Shown piece by piece: positions 1 to 5,510 of a stretch of DNA of 7,091 bases. Source of the stretch: an uncultured Pseudomonadota bacterium (GTDB taxonomy: Bacteria > Pseudomonadota > Alphaproteobacteria > RF32 > CAG-239); the NCBI GenBank assembly GCA_902767055.1, contig CACXFX010000122.1:1-7091 (forward strand), in the 5' to 3' direction. The stretch's first letter is position 1. Each line of letters starts with the position of its first letter. The notes under the pieces were generated by a model that saw nothing but the letters and a program-made list of their open reading frames with translations, made no database searches and was not told where the DNA came from. A program made the position numbers and the translations under genes.

Positions 1-318
1 GACTTTGAACGGATTGCCGTTTGATGATAAAATATCTTCACAATTTTTCTTGTCCGTACAAGCAGCCCCGTTTGCAAACAAATCAAGCGTTGCATAATAT
101 TTACCGCCGACTTCAAAGGGTTTGCCTTGTGATGCGGCATTTAAAATCGCTTGGCAATTGGCGGCGTCATCACACGCGGCATTGTGCGTCATTAAATCGG
201 CTGTGGCATAAAGTTTGTCATCGATTTGATAAAATCCGTTGCTGTCTTTACTATATTCTGTCACAGCGGCTTTTGTTCCATCAGCCTTTTCACCGCAACC
301 GACAGAAGCCAAACAATA
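1..318 (-). repeat. Cx5C-containing protein repeats of about 38 residues
   Basis: Downstream of the LRRs, residues 292-329 and 330-363 align with a period of 38 (C306/C312 against C344/C350). The shared pattern is K-x-Y-A-T-x-D-L, then AAC, five residues, C, then IL, G-x-PF-x-V. The second copy is two residues shorter and reaches the window edge. A degenerate first unit starts near residue 258 and carries CLASVGC, also a Cx5C pair, followed after a longer insert by Y-Q-I-D-D-K. I do not recognise this as a named domain. In an exported protein the paired cysteines could form disulphides; that is inference. Confidence 0.7.
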
Positions 319-1089
319 AATCGTCAGAGACCTTGTATTTCCCGATACCATATTATAATCTTGCCCGATAGCATAAAATACATCTCCAATCATGTCAGGT
401 GTCCCTTCGATGACAAGTGATGTTAAATTTGGCGTATGAGCAAAAGCGGCAGATTCAATACTTGTTACTGTCGACGGGACAACAAGGCTTGTTATGTTTG
501 ATCCGTCAAAAGCGGCAAATTCCAAAGTCGTAACTGAAGACGGAATCGTCAATGATGTCAAATTCGGTGTGTCCCAAAATATTGCTCTGCTAATGCTTTC
601 CAAAGAATTTGACAAGGTAATATCCGAAAGATTAAAACAAGAACCGAAAGCACCAGATCCAAGGCTTGTCACCGAATTCGGCAGTGAAATACTTGTTAAA
701 CCTGAATTGCTAAAAGCCCCACCTCCTATTGTTGTGACATCATTCATTCCGTTTACGGTTCTTAAATCTTTAGTACCTAAAAATGCACTTTGACCGATAG
801 AGGTGATTCCGTCTGAAATCGTCACATTGGTCACTTCCACACCCCATGGCGCAGATGTATGATAAACATCATCGCTAATTTGTACGGATTCAAAATCTCC
901 CATTTCACCACTACCGGAAATCGTCAAATTTGTACCCTCTAGAACCCAAGTGCAGTTTGATGCATATACATAAGGGTCTTCTTCTGTGCCTGAGCCTGAC
1001 CTTGTTCCGCAATTACCCGAAGTTGAAGCATAAACATTTTGCATCATCAAAAGAGAGGAAATACTTAAAACTAAAAAGTTTTTTCTCAT
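1..1089 (-). CDS. BspA-like leucine-rich-repeat surface protein, 3' end outside window
   Basis: An open frame without a stop runs from an ATG at 1089 to the left edge, giving 363 visible residues. AAAGGA lies 7 nt upstream (1097-1102). An in-frame ATG at 1095 sits only 1 nt after that site, so 1089 is preferred; an in-frame stop at 1135 closes the frame upstream. Residues 1-21 look like a Sec signal peptide (MRK, a hydrophobic stretch, then NVYA before STSGN). Residues 24-90 match the cap usual in gut BspA-like proteins (SGNCG, CTWVL, LTISGSGEM, APWG). Residues 88-228 contain about six LRR_5/BspA repeats with motifs such as TSIGQSAF, LPNSVTSLGSGAF and IPSSVTTLEFAAF. Residues 258-363 form Cys-containing repeats. 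Proteins of this family are exported and often bind host or neighbour-cell ligands; the ligand here is unknown. The anchor or sorting signal, if any, lies beyond the window. The class is well supported but the role is not. Confidence 0.9.
   Translation of the reverse strand, partial: MRKNFLVLSISSLLMMQNVYASTSGNCGTRSGSGTEEDPYVYASNCTWVLEGTNLTISGSGEMGDFESVQISDDVYHTSAPWGVEVTNVTISDGITSIGQSAFLGTKDLRTVNGMNDVTTIGGGAFSNSGLTSISLPNSVTSLGSGAFGSCFNLSDITLSNSLESISRAIFWDTPNLTSLTIPSSVTTLEFAAFDGSNITSLVVPSTVTSIESAAFAHTPNLTSLVIEGTPDMIGDVFYAIGQDYNMVSGNTRSLTIYCLASVGCGEKADGTKAAVTEYSKDSNGFYQIDDKLYATADLMTHNAACDDAANCQAILNAASQGKPFEVGGKYYATLDLFANGAACTDKKNCEDILSSNGNPFKV
406..828 (-). repeat. LRR_5/BspA leucine-rich repeat block
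   Basis: These are residues 88-228 of the LRR protein. Units of about 23 residues recur with the pattern L-T-S-[IL]-x-[IL]-P-x-S-V-T-[ST]-[IL]-x-x-x-A-F. Clear copies begin near ITSIGQSAF, VTTIGGGAF, VTSLGSGAF, LESISRAIF, VTTLEFAAF and VTSIESAAF. The copies are diverged at DNA level, so this is an old protein repeat rather than a recent duplication. Confidence 0.85.
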
Positions 1090-1095
1090 GTTCAT

Positions 1096-1372
1096 ATCCT
1101 TTATCAAAACATTATCGAAATTTAATCGCGCCTTTTAGGAGCGATCGGGGAATACCAAAATCATACGAAGTAAAATGACTCCGACAGCCTTTAGATTTTT
1201 AGCCCTGTACATCCGCCATCGGTTCCCCGATTAAAATTCCGGGGATAAATGTTGTTTAAAAACAAAAAACAACACCAAAACACAGTGTTATCCGTCACTG
1301 TACTTCGTTAAAGCTTTGGTAAGCCCCGCACCCCCTTTGGGTACTTGATAAGAAATTTCTTCCTTATCCGAG
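1096..1372 (-). ncRNA. Candidate structured leader RNA upstream of the LRR gene
   Basis: This stretch lies between a predicted transcription start near 1371 and the LRR gene and contains no convincing protein gene. It is dense in inverted repeats on the transcribed strand. There is an A+T hairpin near 1348-1369 (GATAAG/CTTATC), a perfect 6-bp hairpin 1282-1301 (ACAGTG/CACTGT, 8-nt loop) and a perfect 7-bp hairpin 1251-1273 (GTTGTTT/AAACAAC). A 9-bp closing helix pairs 1223-1231 with 1144-1152 (ATCGGGGAA/TTCCCCGAT). A smaller hairpin sits at 1159-1180, and an interrupted hairpin of 5+3 bp lies at 1125-1145, about 36 nt before the start codon. It could be a cis-acting leader or a separate small RNA. 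I checked it by eye against tmRNA, RNase P, SRP, 6S, TPP, SAM and c-di-GMP features and found no match. Transcription and fold are inferred. Confidence 0.4.
1097..1102 (-). promoter_or_regulatory. Ribosome binding site that sets the LRR protein start
   Basis: AAAGGA on the minus strand lies 7 nt before the ATG at 1089 but only 1 nt before the in-frame ATG at 1095, which favours the downstream start. Confidence 0.7.
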
Positions 1373-1376
1373 ATTT

Positions 1377-1405
1377 ATTTAAGCATAAAAAATGCCCAAT
1401 GTCAA
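1377..1405 (-). promoter_or_regulatory. Sigma-70-type promoter for the leader and LRR gene
   Basis: On the minus strand a perfect -35 box TTGACA (1405-1400) is separated by exactly 17 nt from TTAAAT (1382-1377), a good -10 box. Transcription would start near 1371. The LRR start codon at 1089 is about 280 nt further on, so the message would carry a long leader. The promoter overlaps the predicted accD terminator. Confidence 0.65.
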
Positions 1406-1423
1406 GCAAAAAAGACAAGGGCA
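1387..1423 (-). terminator. Intrinsic terminator of the accD operon
   Basis: It starts 29 nt past the accD stop codon. On the minus strand TGCCC pairs with GGGCA and, after a small internal loop, TGTC pairs with GACA around a T-rich 10-nt loop. Six T residues follow directly (1392-1387). The stem is interrupted but has a GC-rich base and a proper U-tract. Confidence 0.6.
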
Positions 1424-1451
1424 GAATCTATTTATTAAAATACGTCTTAAA

Positions 1452-2312
1452 TTATTCAGGCACTTTATTTTTATTGGTTAAAATCTTCAATATTTTTGAC
1501 AGTTCTTCTTTTAAATTAGGCCTGTCGACAACGATATCAACCATGCCGTGCTCTTTTAAGTACTCTGCACGCTGAAAATTCTCAGGCAATTTTTCACGAA
1601 TAGTTTGTTCAATCACGCGTTGACCGGCAAAACCGATGAGACTGCCCGTTTCAGCGATATTGACATCGCCGAGCATTGCAAACGAGGCAGAAACACCGCC
1701 TGTCGTCGGGTCTGCCAAAATCGAAATAAAAGGTATTCCCTTTTCTTTTAAAAGATTAATCGCGCCAACAGTGCGAGCCATCTGCATTAAAGATAAAATA
1801 CCTTCCTGCATACGTGCTCCGCCTGAAGAGGCAACCGTAATCAGCGGAATTTTCTTTTTTAAGGCTGTTTCTGCAGCTTTGACAATGCCTTCACCGACGA
1901 CCGTACCCATCGAACCGCCCATAAATGAAAAATCCATCACGGCAACAATACATTCCACACCGCCGATCAACCCGGTCGCAATCTTTAAAGCGTCTTGATT
2001 TTCGGTTAATTTGCGGTTGTTTTTCAATCTGTCGGTGTATTTTTGAGAATCTTTAAATTTAATCGGATCATCAACCAATACAGGTAAATCTATCAACGTA
2101 AAATCTTCGTTATCAAAAAGCATTTTTAAGCGTTTGTCGACGTAAAGTCTTAAATGATGTCCGCATGAAGTGCAGACATAAAGCGACTTTTTGAGCTCTT
2201 TTGAAAACAACATCTGATTACAATTCGGGCACTTGACCCACATATTGTTTGCAATCTCTTTAGGTGTCGTTTTTTGGATTTTAGGGCGAACAATATTAAT
2301 AAACCAGTTCAT
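1452..2312 (-). CDS. accD: Acetyl-CoA carboxylase carboxyltransferase subunit beta
   Basis: With AccA it forms the carboxyltransferase that moves CO2 from carboxybiotin on AccB to acetyl-CoA, making malonyl-CoA for fatty-acid synthesis in the cytoplasm. The 286-residue product has the family's N-terminal four-cysteine zinc ribbon (C28, C31, C47, C50) in the usual WVKCPNC setting. The crotonase-type fold shows GGSMGTVVGE (132-141), the oxyanion-hole segment SSGGARMQEG (162-171), PTTGGVSASFAMLGD (202-216) and GFAGQRVIEQT (227-237). E. coli AccD is slightly longer, at 304 residues, with the difference at the variable C terminus. The ATG at 2312 has AAGG 8 nt upstream. It is the last gene of the ihfB-lapA-accD operon, 26 nt after lapA, and is followed by a terminator. 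folC, which commonly follows accD in alphaproteobacteria, is absent here. Confidence 0.97.
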   Translation of the reverse strand: MNWFINIVRPKIQKTTPKEIANNMWVKCPNCNQMLFSKELKKSLYVCTSCGHHLRLYVDKRLKMLFDNEDFTLIDLPVLVDDPIKFKDSQKYTDRLKNNRKLTENQDALKIATGLIGGVECIVAVMDFSFMGGSMGTVVGEGIVKAAETALKKKIPLITVASSGGARMQEGILSLMQMARTVGAINLLKEKGIPFISILADPTTGGVSASFAMLGDVNIAETGSLIGFAGQRVIEQTIREKLPENFQRAEYLKEHGMVDIVVDRPNLKEELSKILKILTNKNKVPE

Positions 2313-2338
2313 ATTTCAGACCTTAGTTAAAAGAAAAA

Positions 2339-2746
2339 TCAATCCTTTTTAAATTTAAAAAGATTTAAAAATTTAGCCATCATTTGAGCTTTTGCCTCAG
2401 CGGCGGTTTGACCTTTTAACTGAGCAAAATTTTGTTGCAGAGATGAAAAATCGGCATTTAATTTATCATGTTCTTTGTTGAGTTTATCATGCTCTTTGTT
2501 TAAAGCCTTGTTGGCTTTTTTATGTGTGCGAAGTGCCGCACGAAGAGGGGCATTGGCAACATAACCGTCCAATCTTCCAATAAAATAGCCAACAAAAAAT
2601 AAAACTAAAATCAGGACACTGAGTGAAACGGTAATATTCAAACCAAGCGGTTTTAAGACAAAAGTCGTAAATCCGTCGTTAATTACAGCCATAACCAATA
2701 CAGCGATAAAAAACGGAATTTCAATAATACCTCGAATAAAATTCAT
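2339..2746 (-). CDS. lapA: LapA-family (DUF1049) small membrane protein
   Basis: A 135-residue protein with two membrane segments (about residues 7-23 and 36-57, the second ending GYFIGRLDG) and a charged, coiled-coil-like cytoplasmic tail (about 70-120). This is the LapA layout. In E. coli, LapA and LapB help control lipopolysaccharide assembly; the role in alphaproteobacteria is less clear. Its position directly after ihfB is typical of the group and supports the name more than sequence identity does. The start ATG at 2746 has a strong GGAGG 5 nt upstream, and the gap to the ihfB stop is 17 nt, so the genes are co-transcribed. The tail contains an exact duplication of NKEHDKL (residues 83-96). 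The C terminus is lysine-rich (KFKKD). The symbol is a family-level assignment. Confidence 0.75.
   Translation of the reverse strand: MNFIRGIIEIPFFIAVLVMAVINDGFTTFVLKPLGLNITVSLSVLILVLFFVGYFIGRLDGYVANAPLRAALRTHKKANKALNKEHDKLNKEHDKLNADFSSLQQNFAQLKGQTAAEAKAQMMAKFLNLFKFKKD
2462..2503 (-). repeat. 21-bp tandem duplication inside lapA
   Basis: Two adjacent 21-bp units encode NKEHDKL twice. The units differ at only a few bases, mainly at their ends. The duplication preserves the heptad register of the predicted coiled coil, so it lengthens the rod without changing the frame. Confidence 0.8.
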
Positions 2747-2763
2747 GTCAGCCTCCAGGGTAA

Positions 2764-3048
2764 TTATTTTTCAGGGTTGAGCAGATGATGTAATTCTTTG
2801 CCCGTCTTAAAATGCACAATATGACGTTCACCAATCTGGACTTGTGTCCCTGTTTTTGGATTTTTGGCCGTGCGCGGCGCACGCGAACGTACGGAAAAGG
2901 CACCGAATCCGCGAAATTCAACACGATGACCGGCAGATAATGCGTCAACAATCTCGGCAAAGACGACGGAAACAATTTTTTCGACCTCTTTGAGGGTTAA
3001 ATTCGGATTCTTTTGAGCAATTTTAGAAATTAATTCTGACTTTGTCAC
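2764..3048 (-). CDS. ihfB: Integration host factor subunit beta
   Basis: A DNA-bending protein of the HU/IHF family, which pairs with IhfA to introduce sharp bends at replication, recombination and promoter sites. The product is exactly 94 residues, the length of E. coli IHF-beta, and begins MTKSELI as that protein does. It shows the family signature RGFGAFSVRSRAPRTAKNP, with the DNA-intercalating proline at P64 of NPKTG, and the HFKTGKEL motif near the C terminus. The start codon is GTG at 3048, supported by AGAGG 7 nt upstream (3056-3060). lapA follows after 17 nt, as in many alphaproteobacteria. rpsA, the common upstream neighbour, is replaced here by tsaB, 82 nt away. HU is the alternative, but the N terminus and the lapA context favour IHF-beta. 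Confidence 0.92.
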   Translation of the reverse strand: MTKSELISKIAQKNPNLTLKEVEKIVSVVFAEIVDALSAGHRVEFRGFGAFSVRSRAPRTAKNPKTGTQVQIGERHIVHFKTGKELHHLLNPEK

Positions 3049-3078
3049 GGTTCAACCTCTTTCATTTAAAATATAGTT

Positions 3079-3101
3079 TTGTATTTTTTTATTAAATACA
3101 A
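3079..3101. promoter_or_regulatory. AT-rich inverted repeat before ihfB
   Basis: TTGTATTT and AAATACAA form a perfect 8-bp inverted repeat around a 7-nt A/T spacer in the 82-nt gap between tsaB and ihfB. On the minus strand it is followed by TATATT, a possible -10 box, so it could be an operator at an ihfB promoter. No U-tract follows directly on either strand, which argues against an intrinsic terminator. No clear -35 box at 17 nt spacing was found. Confidence 0.35.
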
Positions 3102-3130
3102 TCATCTTTAATAAATTTCCAGTATTTTTT

Positions 3131-3787
3131 TTATTTTACACAGATATCTGCCGCTTTTAAGTAAATCGGTTTAGGAAAATTAACATCACCGTTTAAGCAA
3201 TGTACTCGTCCGATGTTGGCAAGTGTCACAACATTGGGGGATGTATCAAAAACGGCATCGTGTATATGGAGGCCTGAAGGTTTAGATAGAAAGCGTTCGG
3301 CACCATCACCGCAAAATGTGACGGAATGTCCGCTTAAATCGCGGATAATTTCATCATAAAATGCCGTTTTGCCAGGTTCAATTTTATTTAAATTCGTATC
3401 ATAGTAGGCCACATAAAAATCATCGCGTTTTGTTTCGATAATAACAGCGTTGATTTCGGCACGTTTTGAGGTTTCCAATGCTGCAGCATAAACATCAAAT
3501 GCACTGACCCCGAAAAGAGTTATTTTTTCAACACCCAAAGCAAATGCACGTGCAAGAGAAATGCTTGATCTGACGCCGGTAAAAGACCCGGGCCCTGTGC
3601 AAACTGCAATCAAATCTAAATCAGATGCTTTTAAATTTACACAATCGAGAATTTCTTTGATTTTGACAATCAGTAATTCGCTTTGCCCAAAGGTCAAGCT
3701 TTGAGAAAATACATTTTGCACTTTATCGTCTTTAAGTAAGGCAATTGAGCAAAAATTTGTTGTCGTATCAAAAGCAAGTGTGTACAT
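3131..3787 (-). CDS. tsaB: tRNA threonylcarbamoyladenosine biosynthesis protein TsaB
   Basis: TsaB is the inactive ASKHA-fold partner that binds and stabilises TsaD. With TsaE and TsaC they install t6A at position 37 of ANN-decoding tRNAs. The N terminus MYTLAFDTTT matches the family start (M-x-x-L-A-x-D-T), and GPGSFTGVR near residues 65-73 is the hallmark motif. The product is 218 residues, slightly shorter than E. coli TsaB (231). The frame extends upstream to a GTG at 3796, which adds three residues and has no Shine-Dalgarno match. The ATG at 3787 has GGTGA 5 nt upstream and fits the family N terminus better. The C-terminal half is diverged, as is common. The gene is not next to rimI, its frequent partner, on the visible side. 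Confidence 0.93.
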   Translation of the reverse strand: MYTLAFDTTTNFCSIALLKDDKVQNVFSQSLTFGQSELLIVKIKEILDCVNLKASDLDLIAVCTGPGSFTGVRSSISLARAFALGVEKITLFGVSAFDVYAAALETSKRAEINAVIIETKRDDFYVAYYDTNLNKIEPGKTAFYDEIIRDLSGHSVTFCGDGAERFLSKPSGLHIHDAVFDTSPNVVTLANIGRVHCLNGDVNFPKPIYLKAADICVK

Positions 3788-3827
3788 TTTATTCACCGAA
3801 ACAAAAAAAAATATTTACCAAGTCGCC

Positions 3828-3856
3828 TTTATACTATAAAATTTAAGCCAAAACAA
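3828..3856 (-). promoter_or_regulatory. Candidate tsaB promoter, sharing a mirrored -10 region with the PAS gene
   Basis: On the minus strand TTGTTT (3856-3851) lies 17 nt before TATAAA (3833-3828). The top strand at 3828-3840 reads TTTATA-C-TATAAA, a perfect mirror. A second TATAAA (3835-3840) therefore faces the divergent PAS gene, although its -35 region is poor. The two promoters would overlap and could not be occupied at once. Confidence 0.45.
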
Positions 3857-3884
3857 CGATTATTTTAGCATTAAGACACTTAAA

Positions 3885-5510
3885 ATGGACATTGAAACCC
3901 TGACAAATCTTTTATATATTGCTACAATCGGTCTTGCAATATCAGTTGCCGTGCTTATTGATTCTCGTATTCGAATTTTGCACTTAAAACAAAAAAACTA
4001 TTTTTTAAAACGTGATCGTCAACGTTATGCAGAAACGATTTATGCTTCAAAAGACGGTTATTTTGCTTTTATTTATCCGGACGAACAAATTCATGATCCG
4101 CAACGCTTAATACAGCAAAGATGTTCAAGAAGATTGGCGGTGATGCTTGATTTAAAACAGGGAAAAAATGCTTCATTTGATGATGTCTTAGACGTCTTCT
4201 ATAAAGAAGATGCCAAAAAACTAAAAAAATACCTTGCTTTGATGCAAGAGGACGGAATCGCCTTTGAAAATACTTTTGATGTAAAAAATCTAAAAAAGAA
4301 AATTCGTGTTTTCGGTAGTCGTATCAATGGTGCGGACGGAAATTTATATTGTGATATGCTCTGGTTTAGAGATTTAAGTGCAGAACAGCTTAAAATCGAA
4401 GAATTGGAAGATAATATCAAAAAACAAGATTTAAAAATTCAGACATTGCAAGATCTTTTTGATCATCTTGAAGTGCCTCTTTATGTTCGAAATGAAAAAC
4501 TTGAAATAACGGCATATAACAAATATTTTCAGGCGCTCTTGTTGAAAGACGGTGTGCCTGAGGCTACGTGGCAAAAAATATCGTACGATTTGGCCGAAAC
4601 AGCATTGCAAACCAATCAGCCGCAAGAGCAAAATATACAAGTGATTACAGATGGAAAAATCAGGTGTTTTACTGTTCATGAAACACCGTTTCATAATGCA
4701 GATGAGCTTGAAAAAATAGGTACTGTCGGTTATTTAGTTGATATGACGACATTAGATCAGGTAAGAAGAGATTTTAAGACACATCAAAATGCGCATTTAG
4801 AGGTTTTGTCTTCACTTGGTAGTGCTTTTGCAATTTTTAATACAAAATCAGAACTTATTTTTTATAATCCGGCTTTGAAAGATATGTTTTGCTTAAATGC
4901 TGAAATGCTTGACGGCAAAATAAAATATGCATCATTTCTAAATGCTTTGCGTTCGAAAAGAATGTTGCCGGAAGTGAGTGATTTTAAGGCTTATAAAACG
5001 CAGGAAGAACAGATGTTTACGGATTTGATTGAGCCGAGAGAAAGTTTGCTTCATCTGCCGGATGGTCGGACAATCAGACGGCATGTGGCACCGCATCCGA
5101 ACGGATTGATTTTTGCTTATGAAGATGTTTCGGATAAATTGGCTGCCGAACGTATGATTTCAGAATTGATGAGTGTGCAAAAAGACATTTTAGATAAAAC
5201 ATCTGATGCCGTTTTGATTTTTTATCCGGACGGACGATTGAAGACTTTTAATGAATCATATGTGAAGCTTTTTAATGCTGATTTGTCAAAGCTTCAAAAC
5301 TTACCGAGTGCATCGGAGGTGTTTGATATGCAGTATCCTTATTTTAAAAAGGTAGAAAACTGGGAAAACTTAAAAAAACATATGTCTAAACATATTTTTG
5401 AAATCTGCGCTAAATTTCAGCTTGAACGTGATGATGGTACCGTGCTGGAAGCAAGACCTGCTATTTTGGCTGATGAAACTGTTTTTGTTGCTTATTTTGA
5501 AAAGCGCTGA
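3885..5510 (+). CDS. Membrane-anchored multi-PAS protein, DivL-like sensory region without a kinase domain
   Basis: A 541-residue protein with one N-terminal membrane segment (about residues 6-25), a basic linker, and four PAS-like domains: about 50-165, 188-295, 303-420 and 426-541. Helical linkers separate the first two. Segments such as GTVGYLVDMTTLDQ, AHLEVLSSLGSAFAIF, LHLPDGRTIRRHVAPHP, AYEDVSDKLAAER and SDAVLIFYPDGRL closely follow the sensory part of alphaproteobacterial DivL-like histidine kinases (PAS_7 type), as I recall them. In those proteins HisKA and HATPase_c domains follow the last PAS. Here the chain stops at AYFEKR and no H, N or G box is present. No kinase remnant lies downstream, where a convergent gene occupies the DNA. 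It may act as a scaffold or as a sensor for a separate kinase. The ATG at 3885 has only a weak ribosome site. The architecture is clear; the DivL link is moderately sure. Confidence 0.8.
   Translation: MDIETLTNLLYIATIGLAISVAVLIDSRIRILHLKQKNYFLKRDRQRYAETIYASKDGYFAFIYPDEQIHDPQRLIQQRCSRRLAVMLDLKQGKNASFDDVLDVFYKEDAKKLKKYLALMQEDGIAFENTFDVKNLKKKIRVFGSRINGADGNLYCDMLWFRDLSAEQLKIEELEDNIKKQDLKIQTLQDLFDHLEVPLYVRNEKLEITAYNKYFQALLLKDGVPEATWQKISYDLAETALQTNQPQEQNIQVITDGKIRCFTVHETPFHNADELEKIGTVGYLVDMTTLDQVRRDFKTHQNAHLEVLSSLGSAFAIFNTKSELIFYNPALKDMFCLNAEMLDGKIKYASFLNALRSKRMLPEVSDFKAYKTQEEQMFTDLIEPRESLLHLPDGRTIRRHVAPHPNGLIFAYEDVSDKLAAERMISELMSVQKDILDKTSDAVLIFYPDGRLKTFNESYVKLFNADLSKLQNLPSASEVFDMQYPYFKKVENWENLKKHMSKHIFEICAKFQLERDDGTVLEARPAILADETVFVAYFEKR

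Noticed and set aside
494..793. Plus-strand open frame of 99 codons
   Set aside because: It lies wholly inside the minus-strand LRR gene, whose protein has clear LRR repeats; this frame is a shadow.
1096..1122. dif-like sequence (ATTTCGATAATG) before the LRR gene
   Set aside because: The second XerD-type half does not match and the spacing is wrong.
1161..1176. loxP-like arm (ATACGAAGT) in the leader
   Set aside because: Only about nine bases match, without the paired 13-bp arms and 8-bp spacer of a recombinase site.
1135..1212. 25-residue minus-strand frame starting MYRAKN in the leader, plus a 6-codon frame MADVQG just before it
   Set aside because: There is no convincing ribosome site for the longer one, and both overlap the predicted helices; they are too short to support as genes, although a leader peptide cannot be ruled out.
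1144..1309. Invertible promoter flanked by inverted repeats
   Set aside because: The predicted promoter (1377-1405) lies outside the repeats and the arms are only 8-9 bp, so inversion would not switch the gene.
1100..1450. CRISPR array, tRNA, tmRNA or RNase P RNA in the gene-free stretch
   Set aside because: There are no regular direct repeats, no T-loop or cloverleaf, no tag-peptide frame and no RNase P core motifs on either strand.
1636..1998. Plus-strand open frame of 120 codons
   Set aside because: It is opposite accD, which is unmistakable; the translation resembles no protein.
2748..2975. Minus-strand frame of 75 codons overlapping ihfB
   Set aside because: It is an alternative frame of ihfB, which has full family motifs.
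4199..4694. Two minus-strand frames (73 and 87 codons) inside the PAS gene
   Set aside because: They are shadows of the PAS gene, with no ribosome sites and no protein-like features.
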